A stretch of DNA of 64,000 nucleotides from Streptomyces globosus (GCF_003325375.1 NZ_CP030862.1:3227501-3291500), one strand, 5' to 3'; numbered from the stretch's first letter, positions 8,831 to 17,467 are shown. The notes: a model not told the origin generated them from the letters alone. Made by a program: numbers and translations.

Positions 8831-9517
8831 TCACCGCCTGCGGGCCAGGTGGACCGCGTCCGGCACGCCGCGCGCCACCGGGACCTCCTGCGTCCGCACG
8901 TCCCCGAACCCGGCCGCCCGCAGGGCGTCTTCGAACGCGGCGGACGGCTGCGCCGACCACACCGCCAGCACCCCGCCGGGCCGCAGCCGGTCCCGGCATG
9001 CCGCCAGGCCCGCGGGCGCGTACAGGCCGCGGTTGTCCTCGTCGACCGTCCAGTCCGGGCCGTTGTCGATGTCGAGGCACAGGGCGTCGTACCGGTCGGC
9101 GGAGCCGGCCAGGTAGGCGACCAGGTCGGTCTGCAGGACCTCGGTGCGCGGGTCGGCCAGCGCCGCGGCGGACACCTCGGCGAGCGGCCCGCTGCGGTGC
9201 CAGTCGACGACCGCTGCCTCCCGCTCCACGACGGCGATCCGGCCCCAGTGGGGCCGGGCGGCGGCGTGCGCCAGCGAGAACCCGACGCCCAGACCCCCGA
9301 TCAGCAGGGCGGGGCGCGAGCCGGGCGGCGGGTCGAGCGCCAGGTACGCGGCATCGACGAGCATCCGCTCGGAGCGCCCGTCCGAGGTGTCCATGAGGAA
9401 GCAGCCGTTCGCGATGATCTCGTACGTGGTGCCGCGCCGGCGCAGCACCACCTCCCCGTAGGGTCCCTCGCGCCGGTCCAGCGTCTCGGGGGTGTCCGGT
9501 GTCACAGGTACGGTCAT
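8831..9517 (-). CDS. Spermidine-synthase-like class I SAM methyltransferase
   Basis: A 228-residue protein with a Rossmann fold. The SAM or decarboxylated-SAM loop is LLIGGLGVGFSLAHA near residue 70, an acidic ribose-binding residue follows in VVEREAAVV, and LCLDIDNGPDW occupies the catalytic region. The family contains polyamine aminopropyltransferases and fused-type methyltransferases. In actinobacteria this short form is usually of unknown substrate, and the full spermidine synthase N-terminal domain is reduced here. The ATG at 9517 has GGGAGA five bases upstream. Monocistronic by position. Confidence 0.7.
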   Translation of the reverse strand: MTVPVTPDTPETLDRREGPYGEVVLRRRGTTYEIIANGCFLMDTSDGRSERMLVDAAYLALDPPPGSRPALLIGGLGVGFSLAHAAARPHWGRIAVVEREAAVVDWHRSGPLAEVSAAALADPRTEVLQTDLVAYLAGSADRYDALCLDIDNGPDWTVDEDNRGLYAPAGLAACRDRLRPGGVLAVWSAQPSAAFEDALRAAGFGDVRTQEVPVARGVPDAVHLARRR

Positions 9518-9700
9518 ACGTCTCCCAACGACGCACTTCCGGCCCGCGTTCCCGCCCCCGGTGACCCGCGTTCCCGCCCCCGGCGGCGTGGCTGCCCCCT
9601 ACCCGGGCGGTACGCGGCCGGCGCCCGGCGCGTAGCCCCTTGCCCGCCCCCGCCGGCCACTACTGTCTCCGACGTCCGAAAAAGACTGTTATGGGGGTTT

Positions 9701-11062
9701 GTGTTGCGCCGGTTCACGATTGCCCTGACCCTGCTGGCGACGCTCGCCACGGGCTCCTTCCTCACCGCCGAGGCGCGCCCCGCCGCCGGCGGCCCGGCCG
9801 GTGCCCCCGGCCGCGGTACGAACATCCTCGTCGTCGGCATCGACAGCCGCACCGGCATCTCGGCCGCCGACAAGCGCCGGCTGAACGTCGGGGGCAAGGG
9901 CTGCAACTGCACCGACGTGATGATGCTCGTCCACCTCTCCGCCGACGAGCGCCGCGCCAGCGTCGTCTCCATCCCGCGCGACTCCTACGTCGCCTACGCG
10001 CAGGACACCGAACCGGCCCGGCTCGGCAAGATCAACGGCGCGTACGCGCTCGGCGGCGCCGACATGGCCGTCCGCACCGTGGAGAAGGCCACCGGACTGC
10101 ACATCGACCACTACCTGGAAACCGGCTTCCTCGGCTTCGAACAGGCCGTCGACGGCATCGGCGGCGGGGTCGTCTGCACCGACAAGCCCCTCAAGGACGT
10201 GAACTCGGGGCTCGACATCCCCGCCGGCCTCCACCGCACCGACGGGCGAGGCACCCTCCAGTACGTCCGCGCCCGCCACATCAACCGCCCCGGCGACCTC
10301 GGCCGGGTGCGCCGCCAGCAGCGCACCGTCTCCGACCTGCTGAGCCGGCTGACCGCCGAGGGCACCCTCACCGATCCGATCGGCGCCGCACGCACGGTCC
10401 GCACCCTCCTCAAGTCCGTCCGCACCGACGCGGGCACCGGGTTCGACGACCTCGTCCACCTCGCCTGGGCGCTGGGCCGCCTGAAAGCCGGGCAGACCGA
10501 GTTCGCGACCGTCCCCATCCGGGAGTTCGACCACCGTGTGCCCGGCGTCGGGTCCACCCTGCTGTGGCACGAGGCCCGCTCCCGGGCGCTGTGGGCGGCG
10601 CTGGCCGCGGACCGGCCGATCACCGGCGACACCCGCATCCAGCCGGCCTACGCGGCGCCCGCCCGCACCAACCCGGCCGGAATCCGGGTGCGCGTCGACG
10701 ACGCCGCGGTCGCGGCGGCCCTGCGCGCCGACGCGTTCGCCGTGACCGACACCTCCGCGGCGGCGCCCGCCGTCCGGCCGGCCGGGCCGCCGGTCATCCG
10801 GTACGAGCCCGGCCGGGAGGACGACGCGGCCACGGTCGCGGCGGCCCTGCCCGGAGCCCGCCTCCAGGCCGTCCCCGGACACGGCACCGCCCTCGACGTG
10901 GCCGTCGGGAAGGACCCCGTCAGCGTCCGGCACGTCACCTACGACCGGAACGTCGCCGACGGCGCCCCGGTCACCGGCGACACGCTCGGCTGCGCGGGCA
11001 CGGTGGGCCTGCCCGCCAGGCCGGCGAAGCCCGCCACACCCCCGAAGCCCGCTGCCGGCTGA
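9701..11062 (+). CDS. LytR-CpsA-Psr (LCP) family cell-wall glycopolymer ligase
   Basis: The GTG at 9701 (after TATGGGGG) gives 453 residues. An N-terminal hydrophobic segment (ALTLLATLATGSFL) anchors it to the membrane. The LCP domain follows, with NILVVGIDSR, the conserved SIPRDSYV motif and an Arg-rich end (YVRARHINRPGDLGRVRRQQ). Residues from about 300 onward form a LytR_C-type domain with VRVDDAAVAAALR repeats. LCP enzymes move anionic glycopolymers from a lipid carrier to peptidoglycan. The paired cysteines in KGCNCTDV are typical of actinobacterial members. Single gene with a short hypothetical gene downstream. Confidence 0.85.
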   Translation: MLRRFTIALTLLATLATGSFLTAEARPAAGGPAGAPGRGTNILVVGIDSRTGISAADKRRLNVGGKGCNCTDVMMLVHLSADERRASVVSIPRDSYVAYAQDTEPARLGKINGAYALGGADMAVRTVEKATGLHIDHYLETGFLGFEQAVDGIGGGVVCTDKPLKDVNSGLDIPAGLHRTDGRGTLQYVRARHINRPGDLGRVRRQQRTVSDLLSRLTAEGTLTDPIGAARTVRTLLKSVRTDAGTGFDDLVHLAWALGRLKAGQTEFATVPIREFDHRVPGVGSTLLWHEARSRALWAALAADRPITGDTRIQPAYAAPARTNPAGIRVRVDDAAVAAALRADAFAVTDTSAAAPAVRPAGPPVIRYEPGREDDAATVAAALPGARLQAVPGHGTALDVAVGKDPVSVRHVTYDRNVADGAPVTGDTLGCAGTVGLPARPAKPATPPKPAAG

Positions 11063-11106
11063 AAACGGCTTGGCGGCGGCGGGCGCCGCGTCTACCGTCG
11101 GCCCCG

Positions 11107-11577
11107 ATGGAGATGTCCTTCCGGAAGCTGCCGGACAACCAGCACGAGATCATCGTCCGCCACCGCAAGGGCCCGGACGTCAGGCTCCCCGCCCAGCCCG
11201 TCGGCCCGACCATGCCGCACGACCTGGTCCACGCCGTCGTCGAGACCGCCCTCGGCATCGACGACGGCTTCTGGGGCGCGATCGCGCGCGGCGCCACCTT
11301 CCAGGGCTTCGAACTGCTCGCCCCGGGCAGGCACCGCCGCTCCGGGATGAAGGTCCTGCGCCGCGGCGGCGACGCCGTGCTGGCCGCCGAGCTGTCCGTG
11401 AACTGGGCGTACCGGGTGTGGCGCGGCCTGCCCACCGAGGGCCGCGGCGTCGGCCGCCCCCCGATCGGCCCGGACGCCCTGGCCCGCACGGGCCCGAGCC
11501 TGGACGCGGCCGCCGCCCGCTGGTCGGCGGTCCCCGAGGGCGGCGACCTCCTCTGGCACTGGGGGACCACCGGTTAG
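11107..11577 (+). CDS. Conserved hypothetical protein
   Basis: A 156-residue cytoplasmic-looking protein beginning MEMSFRKLPDNQHEII. It has no membrane segment, signal peptide or known catalytic motif. An internal ATG at 11113 is an alternative start. It lies 44 bases after the LCP gene and may be cotranscribed with it. Codon bias is typical of the genome, so the frame is trusted, but I do not recognise the family. Confidence 0.6.
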   Translation: MEMSFRKLPDNQHEIIVRHRKGPDVRLPAQPVGPTMPHDLVHAVVETALGIDDGFWGAIARGATFQGFELLAPGRHRRSGMKVLRRGGDAVLAAELSVNWAYRVWRGLPTEGRGVGRPPIGPDALARTGPSLDAAAARWSAVPEGGDLLWHWGTTG

Positions 11578-11841
11578 GGGGTGTTGCGAAGGTCCCGCAC
11601 GGCGCCCGCGGCGCCCGGCACGCACTCCCGCCGCACCGGCCGAAGCCCCGGGTACGCCCCGTACGAGGGGTTTCGCCCGGCACACCGACAGCACGCACCG
11701 GACACCGCGGGCACCGCACAGGACGTTCGCAGCACCCCCTGGCGCCGCGGCCGTGCGGGAGAACCCCACCTCCCCCAAGTACCCTGTCCCGCACTGCACT
11801 TGTAGGTACCACCGGGCAGCCGGCATCGCGGGGGAGCACAC

Positions 11842-13629
11842 ATGTGGGGACGGGGCACGGTCCTCGGGGACCGGTACACGCTGACCGAGCGCATCGGCGG
11901 CGGCGGAATGGGCGAGGTGTGGCGTGCCGACGACTGCGTGCTCAGGCGGCAGGTCGCGGTGAAGGTCCTGCTCCCCGCCCTGCTCGACGCGCCCGGCTTC
12001 GCCGCCCGCTTCCGGCGCGAGGCCACCGTCCTCGCCTCGCTCAGCCACCCCGGCATCGTCGACGTCCACGACTACGGCGAGAGCCCCCTGGAGACGGGCG
12101 AGCGGGTCGCGTACATCGTCATGGGGCTCATCGAGGGCCGGACCCTCGGCGAGCTCCGCTCCCGGTCCGGCCCGCTCCCGCCCGAGCAGGCCCTCGACAT
12201 CGCCGCCCAGGCCCTGGACGCGCTGCACGCCGCCCACCTGAGCGGGGTGACCCACCGCGACATCAAGCCGTCGAACCTGATGGTGGCCGAGGACGGGCGG
12301 GTGACCGTCACCGACTTCGGCATCGCCCGCTCCAGCGCGGCCACCTCCAGCATCACCGACTCCCACGCCGTCCTCGGCACTGCCCTGTACATGGCGCCCG
12401 AGCAGGCCGAGGGCCACGGCGCCGTCGCCGCCTCCGACCTCTACTCCATGGGCGTCGTCTGCTTCGAACTGCTCACCGGGGAACCGCCGTTCACCGGCGA
12501 CTCGGTGATCGAGATCGCGCTCAAGCACGTCCGCGAGCCCGCGCCCGACCTCCCCGGCGAGTTCCCCGGGCCCGTACGCGCCTTCGTCGCCCGGGCACTG
12601 GCGAAGAAGCCCGAGGAGCGGTACACCGACGCCTCCGTGATGGCCGCTGCGGCCCGCCGGGCGGCGGCCGGCAGGCCCCTCGGCGAACTCGACGCCCCGG
12701 CCGGGCCGGTCGTCGCCGCGCACGCGGCCGCCAGGGAGCCCGCAGGCGGCGAGCGGAAGAAGTGGTGGCAGAAGCTCCGGGTTCCGGCGGTCGTCGTCGT
12801 GCCGGTCGCCGTGTCGGTCACGGTGACCGCCACGGTGGCCGTCACCGTCCTCCAGGTGGCGCCCTGGGCGCGGGACTCCGAGGCGCGGGGCGCGGGCGCG
12901 CAGCCCGCCGCGTCGGCGTCCGCCTCGACGCCCGGCGGCGCAGCCCCCGGCACGACCGCCCCCGGCGGTACGCAGTCCCCTCCGCCCGCGTCGGCGGCAC
13001 CGCCGCCGACCCAGGACCCGGCGGCCGGCCAGGGCGGCGGCAGCACCGGCACGCCTCCCGGCGGCCCCGGCGGCGGGGGCGCGGCCCAACCGCCCGCCCC
13101 CGCCCCCGACCAGAACGCCGCAGGCGGCTCCCCGAGCGGCGGCAGCCCCTCGGGCGGTGGCACGCCGTCGGGCGGCAGCCCGTCCGGCGGGGGCGGCGGC
13201 TCGGGCTCGACCCCGCCCCAGGGCTGCGGCGGAGGCGTCTGGGGCGCCATCACCAGCGTCGGCGACGGCCTCAAGGTCGGCCTGGCCTCCAACAGCCAGG
13301 CGTCGGGGACGAAGGTGGTCATGGGCGGCACCACGGCCTTCGGCTGGGTGTACGAACGCGGCAGCTACGAGAGCTTCCGCGTGTGCTCCTCCAGCGGCCA
13401 GCCCCTCGCCCGCGCCCTCACCCACTTCGGTGAAACGGTGCGCGTGGAACTGGGCGGCGCGGGCGGCGGACTCTGGTGGAACCTGGAGCGCGTCCCGTCC
13501 TCGAACGCCTACACCATCAAGGACATCGCCTTCCAGGGCGGCTGCCTGACATCGAACGGCCAGGGCCGACAGCTCACGGTCACCCCCTGCACCGCGAACA
13601 ACAAGTCCCAGCAGTGGCGGATCCCGTAG
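11842..13629 (+). CDS. Receptor-type Ser/Thr protein kinase with C-terminal ricin-like lectin domain
   Basis: 595 residues. An Hanks-type kinase domain occupies about 1-275: glycine loop IGGGGMGEVWRA, lysine K41 in VAVK, catalytic HRDIKPSN with D140, DFG in VTDFGIAR, and APE in MAPEQ. After a basic stretch comes one membrane segment (about 314-340). A Gly/Pro/Ser-rich spacer of more than 100 residues follows (GGSPSGGG repeats). The outer domain from about 455 ends in QQWRIP, the hallmark of ricin-B/carbohydrate-binding repeats, with a cysteine pair (GGCLTS, TVTPC). The kinase would respond to an external glycan or wall fragment, which is an inference. The ATG follows GGGGGAG. Confidence 0.85.
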   Translation: MWGRGTVLGDRYTLTERIGGGGMGEVWRADDCVLRRQVAVKVLLPALLDAPGFAARFRREATVLASLSHPGIVDVHDYGESPLETGERVAYIVMGLIEGRTLGELRSRSGPLPPEQALDIAAQALDALHAAHLSGVTHRDIKPSNLMVAEDGRVTVTDFGIARSSAATSSITDSHAVLGTALYMAPEQAEGHGAVAASDLYSMGVVCFELLTGEPPFTGDSVIEIALKHVREPAPDLPGEFPGPVRAFVARALAKKPEERYTDASVMAAAARRAAAGRPLGELDAPAGPVVAAHAAAREPAGGERKKWWQKLRVPAVVVVPVAVSVTVTATVAVTVLQVAPWARDSEARGAGAQPAASASASTPGGAAPGTTAPGGTQSPPPASAAPPPTQDPAAGQGGGSTGTPPGGPGGGGAAQPPAPAPDQNAAGGSPSGGSPSGGGTPSGGSPSGGGGGSGSTPPQGCGGGVWGAITSVGDGLKVGLASNSQASGTKVVMGGTTAFGWVYERGSYESFRVCSSSGQPLARALTHFGETVRVELGGAGGGLWWNLERVPSSNAYTIKDIAFQGGCLTSNGQGRQLTVTPCTANNKSQQWRIP

Positions 13630-13673
13630 GCGCCGACAGTCCACCCGCCGGCCGCCCCGCCGGCCGCCCCGCT

Positions 13674-15098
13674 TCAGACGGAGGCCGTCAGGGCCCTGAG
13701 GAGGCGGCGGGCCTCCCGGGCGGAGGGGGCCGAGCCGGGGCGGGCCGCGAGGGTGTCGACGCCGGGGACGGTGCCGCGCGCGCCGCAGGCCGCGGCACAG
13801 TCCGCGGCCAGGGTCAGCAGCGGCACGTGCGGCCGTACGGGCCCGCCCGCACCCGGCGCCGCCAACAGCTCCGGGAGTGCCGCGGCCACCACCGGCCACA
13901 CGGCGGCCGCGCCGCCCGGGGCCTCCGCAGCGTCCCGGAGGGACGCCGTGACCACCGGGAGCTTCAGCGTGCCGAGCAGCACCAGCCGGGCCAGGCCGGC
14001 GCCCAGCAGCGCCCCGTCGAGGCGGGCGCGCGCCGCCAGTTCGGCCAGCGCCTCCACCGCCGCGGCGCGGCCGGCGGCGGGCCGGGCCCCGAGCCCGTAC
14101 GCCACGGCCAGGTGCACGGCGGGCCCGGCAGGGCCCGCGCTGCGGGCCAGCGCCGGCAGGAAGTCCGGGCTGCCGTCGCTGCTGCCGTTCTGGTCGGCGG
14201 TCGCCGCGACCTGCGCCAGCAGGCGCGACGCCACGATCTCCGGATGCCAGGGCAGCACGGCGGCGGCGTGCCGCTCGCGGGACCGCAGCAGCAGGTGGGT
14301 GCAGCCGATCAACGGCTCGAAGCGGCGGAACAGCGACCAGAACGGCCGCGGGAAGTCACCGCGCCCGGGGAGCTCCGCGGTCCCGACGAGGATGCGGCGC
14401 CCCACCCGGGCCCGCCGCCTCCGGCTCGGCGGCTCCGGCTCACCCGGCTCCCGCTCCACGCTGGGCGCGGGCTGCGGCAGCCCGCCGGCGCGCAGCCACG
14501 CGGCGACCCGCGGCCCCTCCGGCAGCTCCAGCTCCTCGGCGGCCGCCACCACGTCCGCGTCGGCAGGCCCGCCACCGCAGCGCAGCAGCGCCTGCCCGAG
14601 GTCGGCGGGCCCGGGCCGGACGCCCGCCTGCTCGTACTCCGTCAGCCGCATCACCAGCTCGCGCGGATCCAGCGTGCCGTCCGCGCTGTCGGACGTGGCC
14701 AGCAGCATCGGCACGGCCACCCCGCGGCGCAGCAGGGAGCAGACCTCCCCGGCACGGGCCGCGAGCACCAGGTCGACCGCCTCGTGCTGGCAGGTCTCCA
14801 GCCAGCGCGGTGCCACCGCCGGGCCCGGTTCGACCGGCCCCGCCGCGCTGCGGACCACCGCGAGGAGCCGCCTCGCGGCGGCGGCCTGGGGCTCGTACGG
14901 GCCGGGCCACTGCTCCACGACCGGCTGCAGAGCCGCGGCGAGCGCGCCCCGGTCCCGCCCGGCCAGGCGGACGACCGCGTCGAGCAGCGCCTCGTACTCG
15001 GGCACGCTGCCGCCGTCCCCGCCGATCAGCTCCCCGGCCGCCCGCGCCACCGCCTCCGCCGAGCGGCACCCGACTGCCCTGCCACCCCAGACGTCCAC
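13674..15098 (-). CDS. DUF6493-like helical-repeat protein
   Basis: About 474 residues from the GTG at 15098, chosen because GGAGG lies six bases upstream. A GTG at 15128 would add ten residues. The protein is rich in Ala/Leu helices throughout, like a HEAT-type solenoid. The C-terminal part (VPGVDTLAARPGS, AREARRLLRAL) resembles what I recall of the Streptomyces DUF6493 family, whose members are usually near 900 residues. If so this copy lacks an N-terminal half. There is no membrane or catalytic motif. It stands divergent to the 15173 acetyltransferase and faces the kinase tail to tail. Confidence 0.6.
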   Translation of the reverse strand: MDVWGGRAVGCRSAEAVARAAGELIGGDGGSVPEYEALLDAVVRLAGRDRGALAAALQPVVEQWPGPYEPQAAAARRLLAVVRSAAGPVEPGPAVAPRWLETCQHEAVDLVLAARAGEVCSLLRRGVAVPMLLATSDSADGTLDPRELVMRLTEYEQAGVRPGPADLGQALLRCGGGPADADVVAAAEELELPEGPRVAAWLRAGGLPQPAPSVEREPGEPEPPSRRRRARVGRRILVGTAELPGRGDFPRPFWSLFRRFEPLIGCTHLLLRSRERHAAAVLPWHPEIVASRLLAQVAATADQNGSSDGSPDFLPALARSAGPAGPAVHLAVAYGLGARPAAGRAAAVEALAELAARARLDGALLGAGLARLVLLGTLKLPVVTASLRDAAEAPGGAAAVWPVVAAALPELLAAPGAGGPVRPHVPLLTLAADCAAACGARGTVPGVDTLAARPGSAPSAREARRLLRALTASV

Positions 15099-15167
15099 CC
15101 GCACCCTCCCGATTCCCTTCCCCTGCACAACGGTGCGGCGACGCTAACAGGGCAGGCTGACATCATG

Positions 15168-15183
15168 ATCGGATGCATCCGAT
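15168..15183. promoter_or_regulatory. 16-bp perfect palindrome over the acetyltransferase start codon
   Basis: ATCGGATG-CATCCGAT is a perfect inverted repeat whose left arm ends with the ATG of the 15173 gene. A protein bound here, or a hairpin in the mRNA, would block initiation. It also lies in the divergent region shared with the 15098 gene. Candidate operator; the binding protein is unknown. Confidence 0.45.
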
Positions 15184-15784
15184 ACCCCCCGTGCTCCCCG
15201 CCGGCGCCATGGGAGCGGCCGGCCAGCCGGAGTTCCCCCTCCGCGCCGGCTTCCTCCTGCGCCCCTGGCACGAGACCGGCGCCGACGCGGAAGCCCTGGC
15301 GGAATCCTGCCGAGACCCCGGCATCCGGCACTGGAACCGGCCCGAGGACCTGACACCCGCCACGGCCCGCGAGAAGATCGTCCAGTGGGGCCGGCGCTGG
15401 CGCGCCGAGGATGCGGCAGTCTGGGCGATCGCCCCGCCCCGCGGCGAGCGCCCGGTGGGCCTGGTCGGGCTGGGCGACGTCGACCTGGCGGGCGGCAGCG
15501 CCGAGTTCGTGTACTGGCTGCTGCCCGAGGGCCGGGGGCACGGCGTCATGGCCGCGGCCGTGGCCCGCGTCAGCCGGTGGGCCCTGGACGAACTGGGCCT
15601 GCACCGGCTGAGGATCACGCACTCCGTCAGGAACGAGGCCTCCTGCCGCGTCGCCCTCCAGGCGGGCTTCCCCCTGGAAGGCACCATGCGCAGCGCCCTG
15701 CTCCACGCCGACGGCTGGCACGACGAGCACCTGCACGCCCGCATCCACGGAGATCCGCAGACCGGCGGGTCCCCTGCTGCCTAA
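15173..15784 (+). CDS. RimJ/RimL-type GNAT acetyltransferase
   Basis: A 203-residue enzyme. After a Pro/Ala leader comes FLLRPWHETGADAEAL, typical of the first strand of RimJ/RimL-like acetyltransferases. It is followed by EFVYWLLPEGRGHGVMAAAV (acetyl-CoA loop with a G-R-G-H-G pattern) and LHRLRITHSVRNEASCRVALQ with the conserved N-E-A-S helix. Known members acetylate protein N-termini or small amines such as antibiotics; the substrate here is not evident. A second ATG at 15209 is a possible start. Its TAA stop overlaps by four bases with the stop of the convergent nuclease gene. Confidence 0.8.
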   Translation: MHPIPPVLPAGAMGAAGQPEFPLRAGFLLRPWHETGADAEALAESCRDPGIRHWNRPEDLTPATAREKIVQWGRRWRAEDAAVWAIAPPRGERPVGLVGLGDVDLAGGSAEFVYWLLPEGRGHGVMAAAVARVSRWALDELGLHRLRITHSVRNEASCRVALQAGFPLEGTMRSALLHADGWHDEHLHARIHGDPQTGGSPAA

Positions 15785-16509
15785 GAGCGGGAGGTGGGGC
15801 GGCGCGGCGGGGGGACGGCGCGCAGGACTTCCCACAGGGGGCGTGAGCCGGACGCCCAGAGGGCCAGGGCGTGGCGGTCGACCACGTGCAGGCGCTGCTG
15901 TGCGGCGAAGGCCACCGCCGGCCTGGTGACCCGGCCGTTCGTCACGATCACCGCGACGTCGGCACCGTGCACCTGGCGGGCGGTGCCGTTGAGGACCTGC
16001 AGGTCGGGCGTGCCCGCCGCCGAGCCGTCCAACCCCTTGGCGCGGTGCTTGCACTGGATCACCCAGCGCCGGCCGAAGGGGTCGGTGGCCTTCACGTCGG
16101 CGCCCAGATCCCCGCCGCCCCCGACCCGGACTGCGTTTGCGCAGCCGTCCCGGCGCATCAGGTCCCGTACCGCGTCCTCGAAGCGCGAGTGGTGCAGGGC
16201 GTCCAGCTGGGGGAGCCCGTAGCGCAGCCCCTGCGCGCGGACCGCTTCCCACCGCGCCCGCTGCTGCGCCCGGTGCAGCCGGGCGGCGCCGGCCGCCACC
16301 GCGAGGACGCCGAGCGCGATCAGGACCCACCAGTGGGTCAGCAGCCAGTCGACGACGGCCGCCACGAGGGCGAACGCCCAGGCCGCGACCACGACGAGGC
16401 CGGCTGTGCGCTCCTGTGCGCGCTGCCGCCGGGCGGTCCTGCGGGTGCGCCGCCGCACCGGCGGGCGCCTGCCCCCGGGCGCTCGCGGCCTGCGGGCGCG
16501 CGGGCTCAT
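15781..16509 (-). CDS. Membrane-anchored Mrr-like restriction endonuclease domain protein
   Basis: 242 residues. An Arg-rich N-terminus (about 1-33) and two adjacent hydrophobic segments (about 34-75) precede an Mrr-type nuclease domain. The domain contains HSRFEDAVRDLMRRDG, GGGGDLGADV (catalytic Asp) and WVIQCKHR, the Q-x-K core of the PD-(D/E)XK fold. Mrr proteins cut modified DNA. Membrane-bound versions in Streptomyces occur near small plasmid-like genes and their targets are unknown. The ATG at 16509 overlaps the previous stop (ATGA). The stop overlaps the convergent GNAT stop, so the two transcripts are antisense at their ends. Confidence 0.8.
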   Translation of the reverse strand: MSPRARRPRAPGGRRPPVRRRTRRTARRQRAQERTAGLVVVAAWAFALVAAVVDWLLTHWWVLIALGVLAVAAGAARLHRAQQRARWEAVRAQGLRYGLPQLDALHHSRFEDAVRDLMRRDGCANAVRVGGGGDLGADVKATDPFGRRWVIQCKHRAKGLDGSAAGTPDLQVLNGTARQVHGADVAVIVTNGRVTRPAVAFAAQQRLHVVDRHALALWASGSRPLWEVLRAVPPPRRPTSRS

Positions 16510-16715
16510 CGGCTGGCCCGGGTGACGCCGCCGGCCGGCTGCCCCAGGACGTCCAGGATTCCGCGGCCGATCGGGGTGGGCGCGAGCAGGACGCCCAGCG
16601 CCAGGATGATGAGGGCCGTGGTCCGCTCCTCCACCCGGCTGCGGGCCTGGGTACGCCGGCGCAGGCGGAAGAAGACGACGACCGCGAGCAGCACGGCCAC
16701 GTTGATCGTCAGCAA
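16506..16715 (-). CDS. Small membrane protein coupled to the Mrr-like gene
   Basis: 69 residues from the TTG at 16715, chosen because GGGGAGG lies nine bases upstream and the protein then starts directly with a membrane segment (LTINVAVLLAVVVFFRLRRR). A second hydrophobic segment is ALIILALGVLLA. Its stop overlaps the start of the nuclease gene by ATGA, which implies cotranslation and perhaps a membrane complex. I do not know the function. The gap upstream to 16910 shows no gene. Confidence 0.6.
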   Translation of the reverse strand: MLTINVAVLLAVVVFFRLRRRTQARSRVEERTTALIILALGVLLAPTPIGRGILDVLGQPAGGVTRASR

Positions 16716-16910
16716 CCGTCCAGACCTCCCCGAGCACGGCCGTGACGGCCGCCGACTCCAGCAGCCCTCTGTGTAGCCGGGTGGAGCCGAAGCGCGTGTG
16801 CCCTTCGCCGCGCTTGGCGTGAAATGGGCGGGCTTGGCCGGATGGGGTGGGTGTGTGTGCGGACGGGTGTCCGGCCGTCGCACGTGCGTCGCCCTGGCGG
16901 GCCCGTCGCG

Positions 16911-17174
16911 TCAGAGGTTCCGGAGGGTGCCGGTGGGGCGGTCCCAGCGGGAGCGGGTCGCGCCGAAGCCCGTTTCGTGGACCCACACGTGGGTGCACCC
17001 CGGGCACTGGAGGTGGAGCAGGCTGCCGGTGTTGGTCAGCAGGTAGCGCCAGTGGTCCGGGCACGTCCGCCGATCCGCGCACGGCCCGCACGCGCGGGCG
17101 TCGTCGCAGCGCGGGCAGGGCACCCAGGCGCGGCGGCCCGGGTCGGCCTGCGGATCAAGCGGCAGCACGGCCAC
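16911..17174 (-). CDS. Small zinc-ribbon-like protein
   Basis: 87 residues with four Cys pairs or near-pairs: CPRCDDARACGPCADRRTC in the first half and LQCPGCTHVW in the second. The pattern predicts two metal-binding knuckles. The segment HWRYLLTNTGSLLHLQCPGC is characteristic of a small Streptomyces family that I recall as hypothetical. The start overlaps the end of the DUF6400-like gene by 20 bases, so they are an operon. Possible nucleic-acid or protein binding; no function is assigned. Confidence 0.65.
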   Translation of the reverse strand: MAVLPLDPQADPGRRAWVPCPRCDDARACGPCADRRTCPDHWRYLLTNTGSLLHLQCPGCTHVWVHETGFGATRSRWDRPTGTLRNL

Positions 17175-17430
17175 CGCCCGGGCGGCGGGGGAGCACCCCG
17201 GCGGCGACGAGGCCGTCGTAGGTCCGCTGCTGGTCGGCGTCGAGGCCCGAGTACAGCAGGTCGTACGCCTGCTCCTCGCCGCGCAGTACCTCGACCGGGT
17301 CCCAGTCGGGCCCGAGGGCGGCGAGGACCTGGGCGCGCCGCTGGATCTCCTGCGCGGTCAGGTCGACGTCGAAGCCGACGAGGGCGCCGGGGCCGGGCTC
17401 GGGGGCGGAGGTCTGGTCGTGGGGGGCCAT
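17155..17430 (-). CDS. DUF6400-like small protein
   Basis: 91 residues with the core FDVDLTAQEIQRRAQVLAAL, GPDWDPVEVL and LLYSGLDADQQRTYDGLVAAGVLP. I recall this pattern as DUF6400, a small actinobacterial family without known function. It is probably the first gene of a leftward operon with the zinc-ribbon gene. The ATG at 17430 lies seven bases after a good -10 element, so the mRNA is probably leaderless. Confidence 0.65.
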   Translation of the reverse strand: MAPHDQTSAPEPGPGALVGFDVDLTAQEIQRRAQVLAALGPDWDPVEVLRGEEQAYDLLYSGLDADQQRTYDGLVAAGVLPRRPGGGRAAA

Positions 17431-17437
17431 ACCCAGG

Positions 17438-17467
17438 AACTTAGGTATGCCTTCCTTGGTACGTCAA
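17438..17467 (-). promoter_or_regulatory. Promoter giving a leaderless mRNA for the DUF6400-like gene
   Basis: On the minus strand TTGACG (17467-17462) is followed after 18 bases by TAAGTT (17443-17438). Seven bases later comes the ATG at 17430. Spacing and hexamers fit the main vegetative sigma factor, and transcription would start at or next to the ATG. Confidence 0.55.

Noticed and set aside
17441..17459. TTAGGTATGCCTTCCTTGG as an iron box
   Set aside because: Only about 12 of 19 positions fit the DmdR/IdeR consensus, and the -10 element of the DUF6400-like gene explains the AT-rich part.
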